NCBI GenBank assembly: GCA_028622995.1
Contig: JAJQJQ010000005.1
Span: 7,440,001-7,504,000 of the forward strand
Direction of reading: 5' to 3'
DNA length: 64,000 bases
Origin: Panagrolaimus kolymaensis
Taxonomy: Eukaryota > Nematoda > Chromadorea > Rhabditida > Panagrolaimidae
In this document: positions 35,501 to 49,400 of the stretch, one piece after another
Layout: each line of letters starts with the position of its first letter
Numbering within the stretch: the stretch's first letter is position 1
The notes under the pieces: model-generated
Databases searched by the model: none
What the model was told of the DNA's origin: nothing
Seen by the model: the letters and a program-made list of their open reading frames with translations, nothing else
Translations under genes and position numbers: made by a program

Positions 35501-38500
35501 GTTTCTTGGCTTTCTTTGAGCCTTGCAGATATATCAGCTTGATTGGAAGCTTTTTGTGTCAATGATGCACTTTCTTGTGATTCTTTATTAGCCAAAACTG
35601 CCTCGGAATTTTGTTTTTCATCACCAGCGGATTTAAGATTCGCAGAGGCATCAACTTCATAACCAGTTTTCATTATACCTTGAGCAATTTGTTGCTCTTC
35701 CGATGATGTGAGAGTAGTATCAACATTTCTCATTTCATTTCTTGCTGCTTTAACTTTGCTGGCAATATCTGTTTGACTAGCAGATTTCTGAACTATACCA
35801 ACTCCTTCTTGCTGAATTTTCCCTTCAAGTGAGCTTTCAAGTGATCGTTGTTCATCACTCGCTGCTTTCATGGAACGTTCTTGTGATGAACGGGGACTTT
35901 CTTGAACTTTACGAATAGTTACGAGATCGGTGTCAACAATTTCATGTTGTTCAATTAAATTTCTCATTGTTTCTTGACTTTCTTTTAATCTTGTAGCAAT
36001 TTCAGTTTGACTCGAAGATTTTATTACTCCGTGAGTTCCACCTTGTTCGTCGGATGATTCAAAAGTCGTTTGAATTTCGCGACATTCATCCCCAGATGCT
36101 TTCATTTGCCCTTCTGTTTTTTCCCCTAGCACTTCAATCGAAATAATTTCAGTTTTCAAATCATTGTCAACTTTTTTATCCAAATAATATCCATTACCCG
36201 CTTCTTCTTGGGTTGCTGCTTTTGTTGCTAGACTTTCTTCAATTTTTCTATCTTCTGCAATGGTGGATTCAAATTGTGATTCTGAAAGCGGCTTAGGAAC
36301 TCGCATCAAAACCACGTCATTGTTAGAAGTTTCATGTGATTGTTGTAAGAAAGTTGAAGAAGCTTTATCGTGCATAGAAGAAGCAAAAGTGGAAGAAGAA
36401 GCATCATTCAATTCATTATTTATGTGCGATAATTCAATTTGAGATGAAATTTCATCAATTGCAAAACCTTGTTCATATTTTGAAAGGATAGGCTCGGGAT
36501 GGGTTAAATTAGTGGTAATAGAAGGAGGAACAGAAGAAAATTCAGTAGAAATAGAAGTGGTTTCATCCGAAAAAGTTCTTTCAAATTTTGTATGGGTTTG
36601 CGACGGCAGTGCAGTGGCAATTGCTCTATCCGAATCATAAATCGAATGCTGTTCAATAAGATTTCGCATGGTTTCCATGGATTCAGGGGTTTTAGCAGAA
36701 ACGGCTTCTTCATTACCATGCATTAGAGTTGCATCAATTCCACTTTTTTCTCCGGGTAATTTCATTTCCATCGTCATCATTATTTCAGCTTCTTTAACAG
36801 CTTCTGAAACTAATGATGCCTTTTCAGTTAAATTAATTATTTGGGATATGGTAGCTGTCTCTGGAGCTGTGACAACGCCTTCGTTTCGCATTTCAATTTC
36901 TTTTTCAATTGAATGAGTTTTAGTTGCAGCGGTTGTAAGTTCGACTTCAAGGCTTCTTTGAGCTTCGAAACTTTTGTTTACTGATTGAATGTTATCTTTT
37001 GAGCTTTGAATAGAGTCAATATTTGCATTTTCGATCTTTGCTGCTTCAAGGGATTTGGTCATTGCCTCAGTAGTGGCAGTAGGATGTAAAACGCTTATGT
37101 CTTGGAAAGCGTCACTTTTTGTGACTTCTGTTATTAGTGATGTTGCTTCTTCAGAAGCCGCCTTTAAAGTTCGCTCTTGTGAAGATCGTGGACTTTCTTG
37201 AACTTTACGAATAGTTGCGAGATCGGTGTCAACAATTTCATGTTGTTCAATTAAATTTCTCATAGTCTCTTGACTTTCCTTTAATTTTGCCGTTAATTCG
37301 GCTTGACTTGCAGATTTCATAACTCCATGAATGACTTCTTGAACATCGGATGATGAAAATATTGTTTCAATTTTTTGTTGCTCGTCGCCAACGGCTTTCA
37401 TTTGAGCGTGGATTTCACTTTGACTGGGAGATTTCATGATCCCATAAGCAAGTTGTTGCTCATCGTTGGCCATGAAATAAGTGTTTACTTCCTTCTTTTC
37501 GTCTCCTGCCGCCTTCAATTTAGCCGCCACATCAGCTTGACTGGGTGATTTTTGAATACTATGAGCACCTTCTTCAAGTTGTTTTGAAGAAAGCATTGCT
37601 TGTACTTCTTTTCTCTCATCCCCAGCCGCTTTTATTTGTGAAATGACTTCATTTTGTTCACCTATTTTTCGAATAATTTCTAAATTTTCTTTTTGTTCTT
37701 TTGAATCAAGCATTGTTTCCAACTCTTTGGTTTCTTCACTTGATTGCTGCATTTTAGCGGATGCAGCTTCATATCTTTCGCTGCTTTGAGTGGATTGAAT
37801 ATCACATTGCTGAAATGGAGCAATAATGGAACTATCAATCATTACTTTTTCAAATCTAGCTGCTTTCATGCTTGCTATTGAAATTTCGCGGTTTATTGAA
37901 GCTTGGGTGTCTTCAACTGTACCATGTGCGGATTGATTAACTAAAGCAGTTTCAATTCCAGAAGTAGTAATTGAAGATGATATAAATTGGCCTGATGCAC
38001 TTGCTTCATTAATTGATTTTGCAATTTGTGAAACGTTTTCTAATGCTTCACATTTTTGGATTGCAAAACCGTCTTGTGAACCTTCGGATTTAGCAGCAGG
38101 AGTTTGAAGGCTGCTTCGAAGTTTATTTTGGTCATCGAAAGTTGTTTCACTTTCGATTGCATTTACAGGCTTGGATATACGTTTAAGGATTACATCCGTA
38201 ATCATGTTGGTTTCTTCTTGTTCGATAAAACGACCAATACTTTCCTCGCGACGTTTATCTTTTAATGTACTTTCGATAGCGCTTTGAGAATCATCTTTGT
38301 TCAAGATATTATCAGATGTTTGATATTCGATTCCAAAAGTTTTTTCTGTTGCTTCACTTTCTTTTAGTTTTTCGGTTATTTCTTTTGTTTCTTCAAAATA
38401 ATCTTCATGAGAAGCAGTAACATCAATCGTGGTTTGAGCGGTGGAAATTGCTTTTGCTGCAAGCTTTTGATTTTCAAGACTTTTTTCTTGGTATCTTATG

Positions 38501-41500
38501 GCTGCTTCAGATTCGGATTCAGCAACTTTGTGTTGATGAATTACATTAACACTCTCTTCTTTACTTCTTTGCATTTGTTTTTTAACTTCTTGCAAATTTT
38601 TTGTTTGAGATAAAAATGAAGATTTAGCTTCTTCATTCTCAAAACTGATAGCTATTTCAAGAGATGTTGTGGCTTCACTGATGGTATTAAAGCTTGCTTG
38701 AACATTTTCAAAAACAGAAGCTTTAGCAATTTTCAGTGCACTTTCACTTTCTTCCTTCTTTTTTATTCCAAATCCATCTTTGGATTTTTCAATTTTGGAA
38801 GCAGAAGTTTGAAGGCTGCTTTTCATTTTATTTTGTTCATCGAAAGTTGTTTCGCTTTCGATTGCATTTACTGGCTTTGAAATTCTTTTTAAAATTACAT
38901 CGGTAATCATGTTGGTTTCTTCTTGTTCAATAAAGCGTCCAACACTTTGCTCTCGACGAAAATCTTTTACTGCACTTTCAACATTTTCATGAGAATCTTC
39001 TCTTTTTAATTTTGCTTCAGTGTCATTTACAGCAATTGAGAAAGCGCCTTTAGCAGCTTCCGATAGCTTCGGTGGCTTTGGTGGTTTTGCACTTGTGAAA
39101 ATGCTTGCATGGTCATCTAGTTTATCAGATTTTAATGTTGCTGTCATATCAGTAACAGCATCTACAAAAGCCCTTTGTTCAGTTACTCTAATTTCTTCTT
39201 GAATAGCAGTTTTGGCTTGAATTTGAGTTTCATAAACTGAATGTTGCTCAATTAAATTTCTAATTTCCTCCGTTGTTTCTTTGATATTTGTATTGATAGA
39301 GGATAAACTTGGAGATTTAAGTACTGCTTTAGTTGTTTGATCTTCATCAGATGAAATAAATGAAGTTGAAACATCTTTGGTTTCGCTTTTCATCGCTTTT
39401 AAGAATGCTTTAGTTGTTTCAAGATTGGGGATAACACTGATGGAAGTGGTTGAAACATTCGTGGGTGATTTTTTTAGGAGTGCAAATTCTTCATCTGATT
39501 TGAAATTTTGTGATGCAAGAGTTTCCAATTTACTTGTGAAAGTTCGTGGTTGTGTGAAGCTTACATCACTTTCGGCAGTTTGTGGACTACGTGGAATTCT
39601 TTTAAGAATTACATCAGTAATCATCTCTACACTCTGACTTTCGGGTAATTTTGCCGAAGCTTCAATCATTCTTGCTGCTTTTTGTTGAGCAGAAGTTGCA
39701 CCGACGGAATCAGAACGAACAAAACTGCCAATCATTGATTTTTCAGCTAATTTCAAATTTGTTTGATCAAATGATTTTGATTTTGCGAGGCCGTGAGTAA
39801 AGCTTTCAGATTGTTGTTGTGAAAGGTCACGACTGTAATAAGCTTGTTCATCACCAGCGGCGTCACATCGCCGTTTTTCTTTTTCTAATAAATATTGAGG
39901 AATTTCAATTTTAGTTCTTTCATCTGCTGAACTCATGTCAAAACTTTGAATTAAATTTGTTGTTTCTTGAGAGGATTCTCGAACCCTTGAAGCTATATCC
40001 ATTTCACTTGGAGATCGTAAAACTCTTTGGGAACCTTCATTTTTTGACATTGAATAAAATCCAGATGACATAGTCACGGATTCAGTTAATGGTTCTGAAA
40101 ATGAATTGATTAATGTTTGTTTTAATGAGTCGATAACGGAGTTACCGGCTAAAGAAGTTGTTGGGGCTTCGACGCTTCGTCGTCCATCAGGGGTTGATGA
40201 TCGAACCATGGCACTCATTTCAAGTTCGCCAGGTCCACGTTCTTTGGAACGTCTAGTAACGACACCCTTTTTACCTTCTTCAATTCCATAAATTTTATCA
40301 AGGTCATCTGGTGTGAGGCATCGATCATCTGAATTAATCATTTCATTAATAGTTGTAGAATCAAGAATTTTCTTAAGAGTTTCCATGCGTGCCGCATCGC
40401 TTTGTCGTTGCGTTGTATAATCGCTCATAGCTAAACTTTCGCTTTCTAAACTTTCTGATTTCTCAAACAATTGTCGCCTAGAAGAAGCTTCGGTGACATT
40501 CCAAGATTCTGATTCATTATTTTGCATGATTTCAGAATAGGAGTTTTCCATCATTTCATCGCGGGTTGACTGTTCAGTGTAACTTTCACTTTGTTTCGTC
40601 AAAGTTTTAATTTTTTGAGCAGAACTAACGTCAGTTCGTTCAATGCTTGCAGCTTTGAAAAAGCCCTTAACACCTTCAGTTTCATAAAAACTTAGAGAGC
40701 CTGCAGTTGTTACAGATTCTTCTCTTTTTACAATACCAAAGCCTTCATTCAAACTCTTTTGGTCTGAAGCTTGTATGCTAAAGAATTCTCGTTGCATGTG
40801 TTTATCTTCCGCAGTTGCCATTCCTTCAGCAAAGCTACTGGCTTTTGAAATTCTTTTTAAAATTACATCAGTAATCATTGATTCTTCAGATTGTTCAATG
40901 AAGCGACCAATACTTTGTTCACGGTGTTTATCTTTGGCTGTTTTCTCAAAAATCTCACCATGAGCTTTTTTGAATAAAGAAGTTTGAAGATTTTGTTGTT
41001 CTTCAACACTTTCTTTTGTTGACGAAATAATTGATGTTTCATTTGAAGCTTTCATCAATTTGGTGGCTAACTCTTGAGATTAAGCATGTGATAGAGATGC
41101 CTTCATATCTGTTGAAGAAGTTTGGAATGCATTGAAGTTTCCAGTTGCCACTTCTGTATTAATACTTTTTGAAATTTGTGTAGCACTTTCAGATTCCTCT
41201 TTCTTTTTTATTCCAAATCCATCTTGGGATCCTTCTGATTTTGAAGCAGAAGTTTGAAGGCTGCTTTTCATTTTATTTTGTTCATCGAAAGTTGTTTCGC
41301 TTTCAATTGCATTTACTGGCTTTGAAATTCTTTTTAAAATTACGTCGGTGATCATGTTGGTTTCTTTTTGTTCAATAAATCCACCAACACTTTGCTCACG
41401 ACGTTTATCTTGGGTTGTTTTCTCAAATGTTTCACTTTGCGATCTTTTGAATAAAGAAGCTTCGATATTTTGGTTTTCTTCACTACTTTCTTTTGTTGAT

Positions 41501-44500
41501 GAAGTGATTTTCGCTTCATTAGATGCTTTTATTAAACTGTTTGTTTGTTCACTGGGTTGATCTTGAGAAAGTGAAGCTTGCATATCAGTTGAAGTACTTT
41601 GGGATGTAATGAAATTTCCAATCACGGCTTCTTGATTAACACTTTTTGCCATTTTTGTGGCACTAATAGATTCTTCATTTTTGCAAATCGAAAAACCATT
41701 TTGTAAACCTTCGATTTTGGAAGCATAAGTTTGAAGGCTGCTTTGAAGTTTATTTTGTTCATCGAAAGTTGTTTCACTTTCTATTGCATTTACGGGCTTT
41801 GAAATACGCTTTAAAATTACGTCAGTAATCATATTTGTTTCTTCTTGTTCAATAAAGCGTCCAACACTTTGCTCTTTGTTGGAATGAATAACAATATTTC
41901 CTGCCTCCCTTGTTGAATCTGACCTTTGAAAATTTACTGAAACCTCATCGGTTGACAATTGTATTTCTGCAAATTCTGTTGTTGCTTGTTTAGAAGTTAT
42001 CGAATTTTGTTTTTCCATATTTTGTTTATCGTATGAAGTTGCTTCCAATGCCATATCACGCGTTGTCGAAACATTGGATGCTTCTTCAACGGAGCGTTGA
42101 ATTTCTACAAGTTGATTAGTGATGGTATTTTTAGTGGCCGATTGACAATTTTCAACAACATCATGTTGTTCAATAAGATTTCGCTTTGATTCTTGACTTT
42201 CAATAACTTTGGAAGAAATTTTTATTTCTTCATCTTGTTTCATTGTTTCATGGTTCTCGGCTTCTTTTTCTGTGGATGTAAAAGAAGTATCAAGAATGGT
42301 GATGGTTTTAGGCCGCGCTTTGAAATTTCCTTCTATTTTCATTTCATTTGTTATTTTTGCAATTTTCATCGCATTCGCAATTTCTTCTTTCTTTTTTATT
42401 CCAAATCCATCTTGGGATTTTTCAAATTTGGAACCAGAAGTTTGAAGGCTGTTTCGAAGTTTATTTTGTTCATCGAAAGTTTTTTCACTTTCAATTGCAT
42501 TTACTGGTTTGGAAATACGCTTTAAAATTACGTCAGTAATCATATTTGTTTCTTCTTGTTTAATAAATCCACCAACACTTTGCTCACGACGTTTATCTTT
42601 TACAGTTTTTGTAGCTTCTTCAACAGAAGCAGAGCGTTGTAAATAAGGTTCAATGGTTTGTTCTGCTATTCGCAGTTTTTGTTCTTCTTGGTTTAAAGAT
42701 GAAGCTTGCATATGCATAGCTTTTTCTTTTTTTCCTTCAGATGACAAATTATTATCTGTGCCAATTGAAGTTTCATTCATGGTTGTTGTTATTCTTTCTT
42801 GGCTTGCTCGAGAAGTTTCTGTAATACCCATGGTTGCTTGTGAATGTGATTCAATATGAGTTTGTTGTTGAATAAGCTTTTCGTTTTCTTCTTGACTCTC
42901 TTGAACTTTCGAATTAATTTCTTTTAGACTCGCAGACTTAATTAGTGAATCAGCTTTTTCGGAAACTTTTTCTGTTGTTATCAATTTATCAATTTTAGTT
43001 TCATTTGTTGAAGAAGCTTTGAAATTTGCTTTTGCTGCTGCTTGGATAATGCTTTTTGCAATTTGAGTTGCGCTTTCTGTTTCTTCCTTTTTGCGAATTG
43101 CAAATCCATCTTGTGATCCTTCTGATTTAGAGGCAGAAGTTTTCAAACTGCTGTGCAATTTATTTTGTTCATCAAATGTTGTTTCACTTTCAATTGCATT
43201 TACGGGTTTTGAAACCCTTTTTAAAATTACATCTGTAATCATTGTAACTTCATTTTGTTGAGGGAAACATCCCTCGCTTTTTTCTCTTCGATGTTCTCTC
43301 ACAGTTTGCTCAACATTCATTTCTGATTTGGATTTACTAAGATCATGTCCACTACTTTGATTATTAATAGCGAAAGCTCTATCAGCTTCAGCTGTTTGCG
43401 TATTTCCTATATTGACATTGGTGCTGCCTTGGGCTTCTTTGCCAGAATTTATTGCTCTTGTTATGCTGGCAGTTGCATCAGTAGGACTATGAACTGCAAT
43501 TTGTTCAGAAACTTTACTTTCTTGGCTAAATTGAGTTTCCACATGAATCTCGGTTTCTCTTTCACTTTGTTGATGAATAAAATTAGCCGTTTCATTGCTA
43601 GATTCTTTTGTGATTGAAGTAATTCCAATAGCGCTTGCTGATTTGCATATTTTATTTGCGGTTGCTGTAGCACTTTGAGCCACGAAATTGCCCTCCGTAC
43701 TTTGATTTTGTGAGGAAACAGCTTTGAAATTTTTAGCAATTCCTTCCAAGTTGCTTACTGCTGCAATAGAAGTGGCTCGAAGGTTTCTTTCTGCATTATT
43801 AGTTAAATAAAAGCCTTGATCTGAAATCATGTCAGTCGCTTCAAGGGCATCCAAGCTACCAAAAATTCGACTTTGTTGTTGCAAAGTAGATTCAGATTCA
43901 GCCGTGCCGCATGGTTTTGAAAAGCGTTTCAAAATAACATCAGTGATCATTGTAGTTTCAACTGGTTCGATAACTTTTCCGGCACTTTTTTCTCGATTAG
44001 CTGCTTTCATAGTGGCTTCGACTTCTTGAGGAGAAATTTCTTTGCCTCGAATGGCAGCATCAATAGCTTCTTCTGCAATCTCAAAATGTCTTTCAGCTTC
44101 CGAGACCACATTTTCACATTGTCGAAATTCAACTTGACCAATGGAAGAAGCTAACGAAAATTCTGACTCAATATCAATGCTTTCATTTTCACTTTGTGAA
44201 ATCTCAGATCTTTCAGTAATATTTTGAATTTCTCTTTGACATTGGGTAACCCATAAATCGGTTTCAACAACTCTCTGCTCTTCAATAATATTTATATTTT
44301 CTTCAGTTACTTCCCAAACGCTTTCGCTAACATCCGTTTGGCTTGGACTTTTAAAAACTCGTTCAGCGCTACTATTTTGAGTTTCATCATTTGGGTGTTG
44401 TGCAAATTCTTGCTCCATTTGAATATTATTTTCCTCACTTTCCAATGTCACAAGCTTCTTCTCTCGCTCTAATAAATTTTCAGCAATTGCAATGCTTTCA

Positions 44501-45645
44501 GTTTCATCTCTATTAATTTCTTGCTCAAACTTAAAATCGTGCTGCCTAGATGTTGTTGTTGATGAAATAACACTGAATGAACTTGCAAAATTTGTCACCA
44601 TTGGATATAATACATCAAAATTTTGTTCACTTTTAGATAAAGCCTTAGGAGTTCGCGTTAAAATAACATCGGTTATCATATTTATTACAGGAAGAAATAC
44701 AATTTCTTCAGCTTCTGTATTAGTTAAATTGCCACGACTTTCATAATCACTATCATCATTATTATCATTATCACCATTATTAATTGAGCTCAAATCTGAC
44801 GCGTCGGTGGCGGGCGAAAGATTTGAGCGATCGGCTAAAAAAGCCGATCGACGATTATTTGCATTAGTTAAAATTGAAGTTCCAGGTATACGTTGAATTG
44901 GAACTTCAATTCTTCCACCTTCTTGCATAAATGCTGAAGCAGAAGATGATGATGCTTGTGATTGCATTTGCTGGGCTTCATTTTCGCGTACAATTGAAAC
45001 TACTCGAATTTGGCTATGCTCTATATTATTATTTCCTCCGCTAATATTTAGAAGGCGCTGCTGGGCTCCGTCATCGACAAATTTTTGGGTAAAGGAATTA
45101 AGTTTTTTGAAATTATTACCCGTTGTTGTTGTTGTATTAAACGTTGTAGAATCATTAAAACTGCTACCAATTGAAAAATCTTTCTCCAATGCATAATTAT
45201 TAATTCTAAACTTTCTTAACGATGCTGATGGAATATGACCCGATTCACCTTCAAATACCAAAATTGAAGTAGAATATTTGGGCCCTTCTTTACGAACACG
45301 CAAAGTATGCATTAAAGTTTCATCAGAATCTTCTAAAATTCCCTCCTCAGTCCAATGCTCGGACATTCTCTCTCCTTCATATTCGTTTATTTCACGACGA
45401 CCGTAATTTTGTTGTTCTTGCATTTCTTCATAATATTCTTGCTCTTCTGATTCGGTCATTTCTCGAAATTGTGTTTGTCGTTGTTTTTGTTGATTTTGAT
45501 TCGTTCGCTGCTTTTTAAATGAAGCGGATACGGTTTCACATGATTCCACTGATGCTTCACGTGAATCGCTCCGCCATAAAATTCGTGCTTCACCATGTGG
45601 AGGTAATATAGTTTTATAATTGGATAAATGCCATTTCTTTGACAT
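26547..45645 (-). CDS. Giant repetitive protein with C-terminal atypical copine (vWA) domain
   Basis: Minus-strand exons: one giant exon 45645-28034, then 27983-27822, 27770-27665, 27607-27476, 27343-27193, 27140-26930, 26881-26782 and 26666-26547, about 6,197 residues. I took the first in-frame ATG; the frame is open to 45993. The C-terminal ~250 residues are a copine domain: [11 protein letters not shown] (MIDAS DxTxSN), [32 protein letters not shown] (across a GTTGGC-donor intron), [40 protein letters not shown]. No C2 domains are visible. The giant exon encodes three repeat classes: ten copies around MITDVIL[KT]R, six around [13 protein letters not shown], and C-terminal FGGxxxLRT/AASDE units. 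An in-frame TAA lies at 41082-41080. Nematode CPNA proteins act at muscle attachment sites; a similar role here is inference. Confidence 0.85.
28034..45645 (-). repeat. Protein-level repeat array in the giant exon
   Basis: Upstream part (45.0-38.2 kb plus single copies near 40.9 and 39.6): units of about 200-300 codons centred on an invariant block, typically [20 protein letters not shown] followed by [19 protein letters not shown] and a [10 protein letters not shown] stretch. Middle part (37.7-33.9 kb): units of about 100-200 codons with [16 protein letters not shown], then [12 protein letters not shown], then KSASQTEI. Last part (31.8-28.4 kb): units with FGGSFYLRT-like cores, a KAASDE phrase and a conserved xLRxPxS segment. 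The repeats diverge inside but keep these cores, which suggests selection on binding motifs. Confidence 0.8.
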
Positions 45646-46440
45646 TGTCGCAATATAAACATTATTATCTCCATCTGAATCTGTATCAGATGCTGTTGAT
45701 GGTGATTGAGCACGTCGTCGTTGTTGTTGTCTTCCTATAATACCAACCACAGCTGCTCGTATGCGCACCCATTTGTTTTTTTTTAAAGAAAATTTAAGTT
45801 TTTTTGATAGGAATTTTTGATAGGAATTTTTGATAGAGATAAGTTCAAAAAAAAAGATAGAAAAGAAATTTTTGGGGGTTGTCTTAATAGATTCCGAAAA
45901 AAGGGAGGGAATAAGATTTTTGAGGATATTGTTTTTGGAACTTTCGGAAGAGCCCGCACGCGGAGGAGGCCGAAGTGGAAAATGGTATATCACTCAAGAA
46001 AACGGAAACAACAAAAAATTGTGCTCTGGTGCGGGATGATTTTTTTGTGGTACAAAAAAGTGGTGGTTGTGATAGGGGATAGGATAGTGATGGTGAGGTG
46101 CAAACTCAAGATAAAAAAATTGTGGTTTTCCATTTTTTGATAAAGTTGGTGGTGGAGTTCGGGAGTATTTATGGTGGCTACTTTTTTTTCGATTTCAGGG
46201 TGTTCATAATGGTAGAATTTTTGTCCTGGATAAAATAAAAAAACAAACACCAAAAAGCGAAAAAAATGAAGAGACTGCCCACATCAAATTTTACAAAGAT
46301 GAAAACCAAAAAGTAGCATGTTTCGATTTAAAAATTGGCTGTTTTATGGTTTTTGTTAAAATGAAAATTTTGAAAATTCACTTTTTGGTTTTCAAATCTT
46401 TGCAAATAGGAAAAAACATTCAAAATTTTTTGCATAGAAA
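45646..46440. other. Gap between the two large minus-strand genes
   Basis: About 0.8 kb. The copine-gene frame stays open from 45645 to 45993, and its stretch IRAAVVGIIGRQQQRRRAQS looks coding, so part of this may be exon. A second open stretch, about 46230-46125, follows a good acceptor (TTTTATCCAG) and reads QKFYHYEHPEIEKKVATINT; it could be an upstream exon. A 13-bp unit (CTATCAAAAATTC on the minus strand) is tandemly repeated at about 45805-45835. Confidence 0.45.
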
Positions 46441-49400
46441 TTAAAACCCACCGACAACTGGCTTCGCCCATTCTGATTGAGTTCTTTCCTCAATATTTCC
46501 TTTATTTTCCATCATGACTGAACAACTTTCCTGTTGGATTGTAACTTCATTACATGATTTCATAATTTTTTCTTCTCGCATACTTTTAACAGATTTTTGA
46601 GTTTGTAATTCGTTTTCTTTGGTATTTTTTAAATATACCATTGTGGAGGCAGTTTCTTGGGATATTTCTTCACTAGTCATTTCAGCTCTTGCAATACTTT
46701 TTCCTCTTTCAACGTGTTGCATTTCTGCTTTTCGTGGGACTTCGCATTCAAGCGAATACATAACCATGGCATTTTCTTCCGACATTTCACGCACTCTCGA
46801 TTTAGCGGTTTCAATTCGTTGAGTTTTAAATGATTTCTTAGCAGAAGCTCCTTCTTCCTCATCATCGCGGAATTTCTTTTCCTTTTGAAGGGCGACCATC
46901 ACCGTAACTTCTTGGGTTCCTTGTTCGTGAACGTTGAATCTCTCTTTCACAATCGAAGAATCTTTTAAAGTTTTTTCAGTTTTTTCGGTGACAGTTGTAT
47001 CATGTTTTTCAATGGTTTTCATAAATTCAAGATTTTCATACTTCATCTGTGGTTTTTCTTTAATTTTAAAGGTTGTTGGTTCTCCAATTCGAGCACATTC
47101 AATCGTGACTTCAAATCGACCAGCGGATTCCTTTTTAATTAAAGTGACATGGGTGATGCCACCACGTTGGCGAATGCCCTCTTCTTCGATTATTTCATTA
47201 CTGGATTCTGAATCAAATTTATTATGTCTGCGAATTCTTGAATGGCCTTCAAGTTTTTGGCCCGGTCGTTCCATATCATATGATGCTGGCGGAGGTTCAA
47301 GCTCTTCAGGAGCGATGGAACTTTTATCCGATTCTGAATCATATTTTTGAGTTTTTCGAATTTTTGTTGAACCTTCAAGTCGTTGACCTTGAAGCTCTAA
47401 ATCATATTCAGCTCCACGAGCTTCTTGATTAATTTCTACTTTTTGAACTTGTTGAGCTTCTTGAACCACGACTTTAATTGGTTCGACTTCTTCGTCACTT
47501 TCAAATTTCTTTTCAGTTTTAAGCACCGTAGCATCTTGGAATCTTTGACCTTCTTGTGCCAAACCATAATTTGCTAATGGTGGTGTTTTGGGTTTCTTTC
47601 TTTGAACGGTGGTTTTCATAACCATCGAAGCTGAACTCCATAATGGTTCCGCGATAAAAACTTCATTGAGAGAAGTGTCTTCAGTTCGAGTTAAATCACA
47701 ATCAGCAAAAACGTTAGCACATCGAGGTTCACGCCTTTTTGCAACTATGGAATCCACTGATTCAGTATCAGATTCAACTCTTCGAATTCGTGGCCCAATT
47801 CTTGTGGTATCTTCAAAATGTTTACCTTCATTTGTAAGGTGGAAATCTTTTTTAGCAAGTTCAAGTTCCCTCTCTTTTTCAAGAGTATCAACATAAATTT
47901 TAGCATGAAGATCTGGAGTATCGACAGAACTGAGGTGATCACTTGCGGTCTCATACGCATATTCTGGAAGAACTGTAAGAGGAACTGGAGTTGGTTCGGG
48001 TGATAGAGGAGCTGCTTGACCAATTAAATATGTTTTAACGATATCTTGAACATCTTCAATTCTTTCAATTTCCACTCTGGTTAAAGCAGTTATTTGATCT
48101 CCATCAAGGCTGGCAATATCCGCAAGAAGCTTTTTAGAAAGTTTAGCCAAATAATCGGGCTTACTCTGAAAAAAAAAATTAAATCACGGTTAAAAAAATA
48201 AGTATTGGTTGTATTTTGACATAAATTTTAATTAGGTTTTTCAATAAACCTTTTTAAAATAACTTACCACATTTTCAGGAATTCCGATATTAGCTTCTTG
48301 TGTACCAATTTCTTTACCATCTTCAAAAACGCTTAATCGATAAGTGCCTGATGTTCTTACACCAGTGGTATTGCTATCATCAGCCATTCCACTTCCAGGT
48401 CGTTCTTCAATTAATAAGGAACGTTTACCCATGGATGTTTTAATCTTGTAATGGGTTGTTATATCGCGAATGGTATAAGCTTTAGCAATTTGATGATCAA
48501 TTGATACTAATTTTGCACCAACGGATTTCTCTATTTTCATTTTTCCTTCTACTGTTGTTCGAATAATTGGCGGACCGGGGCGTTTGATGCTTTCTTCATG
48601 GGTTGTTTCATGCCGAGTTGAAGCTGTTTCAGTTCCATCTGCATTTCTGCTGGTTGTTTTTGTCGTTGTTTGATTGTTTCGTGCACCGGGTTCACTTGGT
48701 GGAGATTTACTCCGACGAAGCCGATCAATATCCCATGTAAAAGCATTTGCAAGTTTAAGTGTTCCACCATCCTAAATTGATTTATCAATTAGAGATACTA
48801 ATAATATTATTTATTTTGCTTACTTGTGTTCGAATTACTTTATGCATTGAATTTGTTGAAGCTGCCTTTTGTAATTTATCTGCATTTGGAGATATTCTTG
48901 GATTAGCACTATATGTAACAGTTGTGGGTTCAGTGCTTAATCTTAAAAGATCCAATGTTGCTTCATCCAAATCATTTGTATTTCCATTCACTCCATTGAT
49001 AGCACCATTCACACCATTAAGATGATGCGATGGTGCAGATGGTGGACCACGTGAAGGAAATGCAGGAGGAACAGAAGGTTGTTTAGTTCCCATAGCCCCA
49101 ATTCTTTGTTGTGGTGGCACATTTGTATTTGCATGAGTGTTAATTGGTTGAAATCGATATTTATCTGGTTTACTATAAAGCCCAGAAGGACTCATTGGGC
49201 CAGAAACAAGTTCATCTTCAAATTTAACTGTTTTAGGTGATAATGGAGCGGAAACTAAAAATGGGAATTTTTTAAAATGAATTTCGAATGGAAGAGAGAA
49301 ACTTACATTCCCGCTTTTTCCATCTTTCATCAGAATCATTGCTTCGAGCTCGAATTTCTGCATAATCACCACCACCTGTATCACCGCCTTCATACCAATC

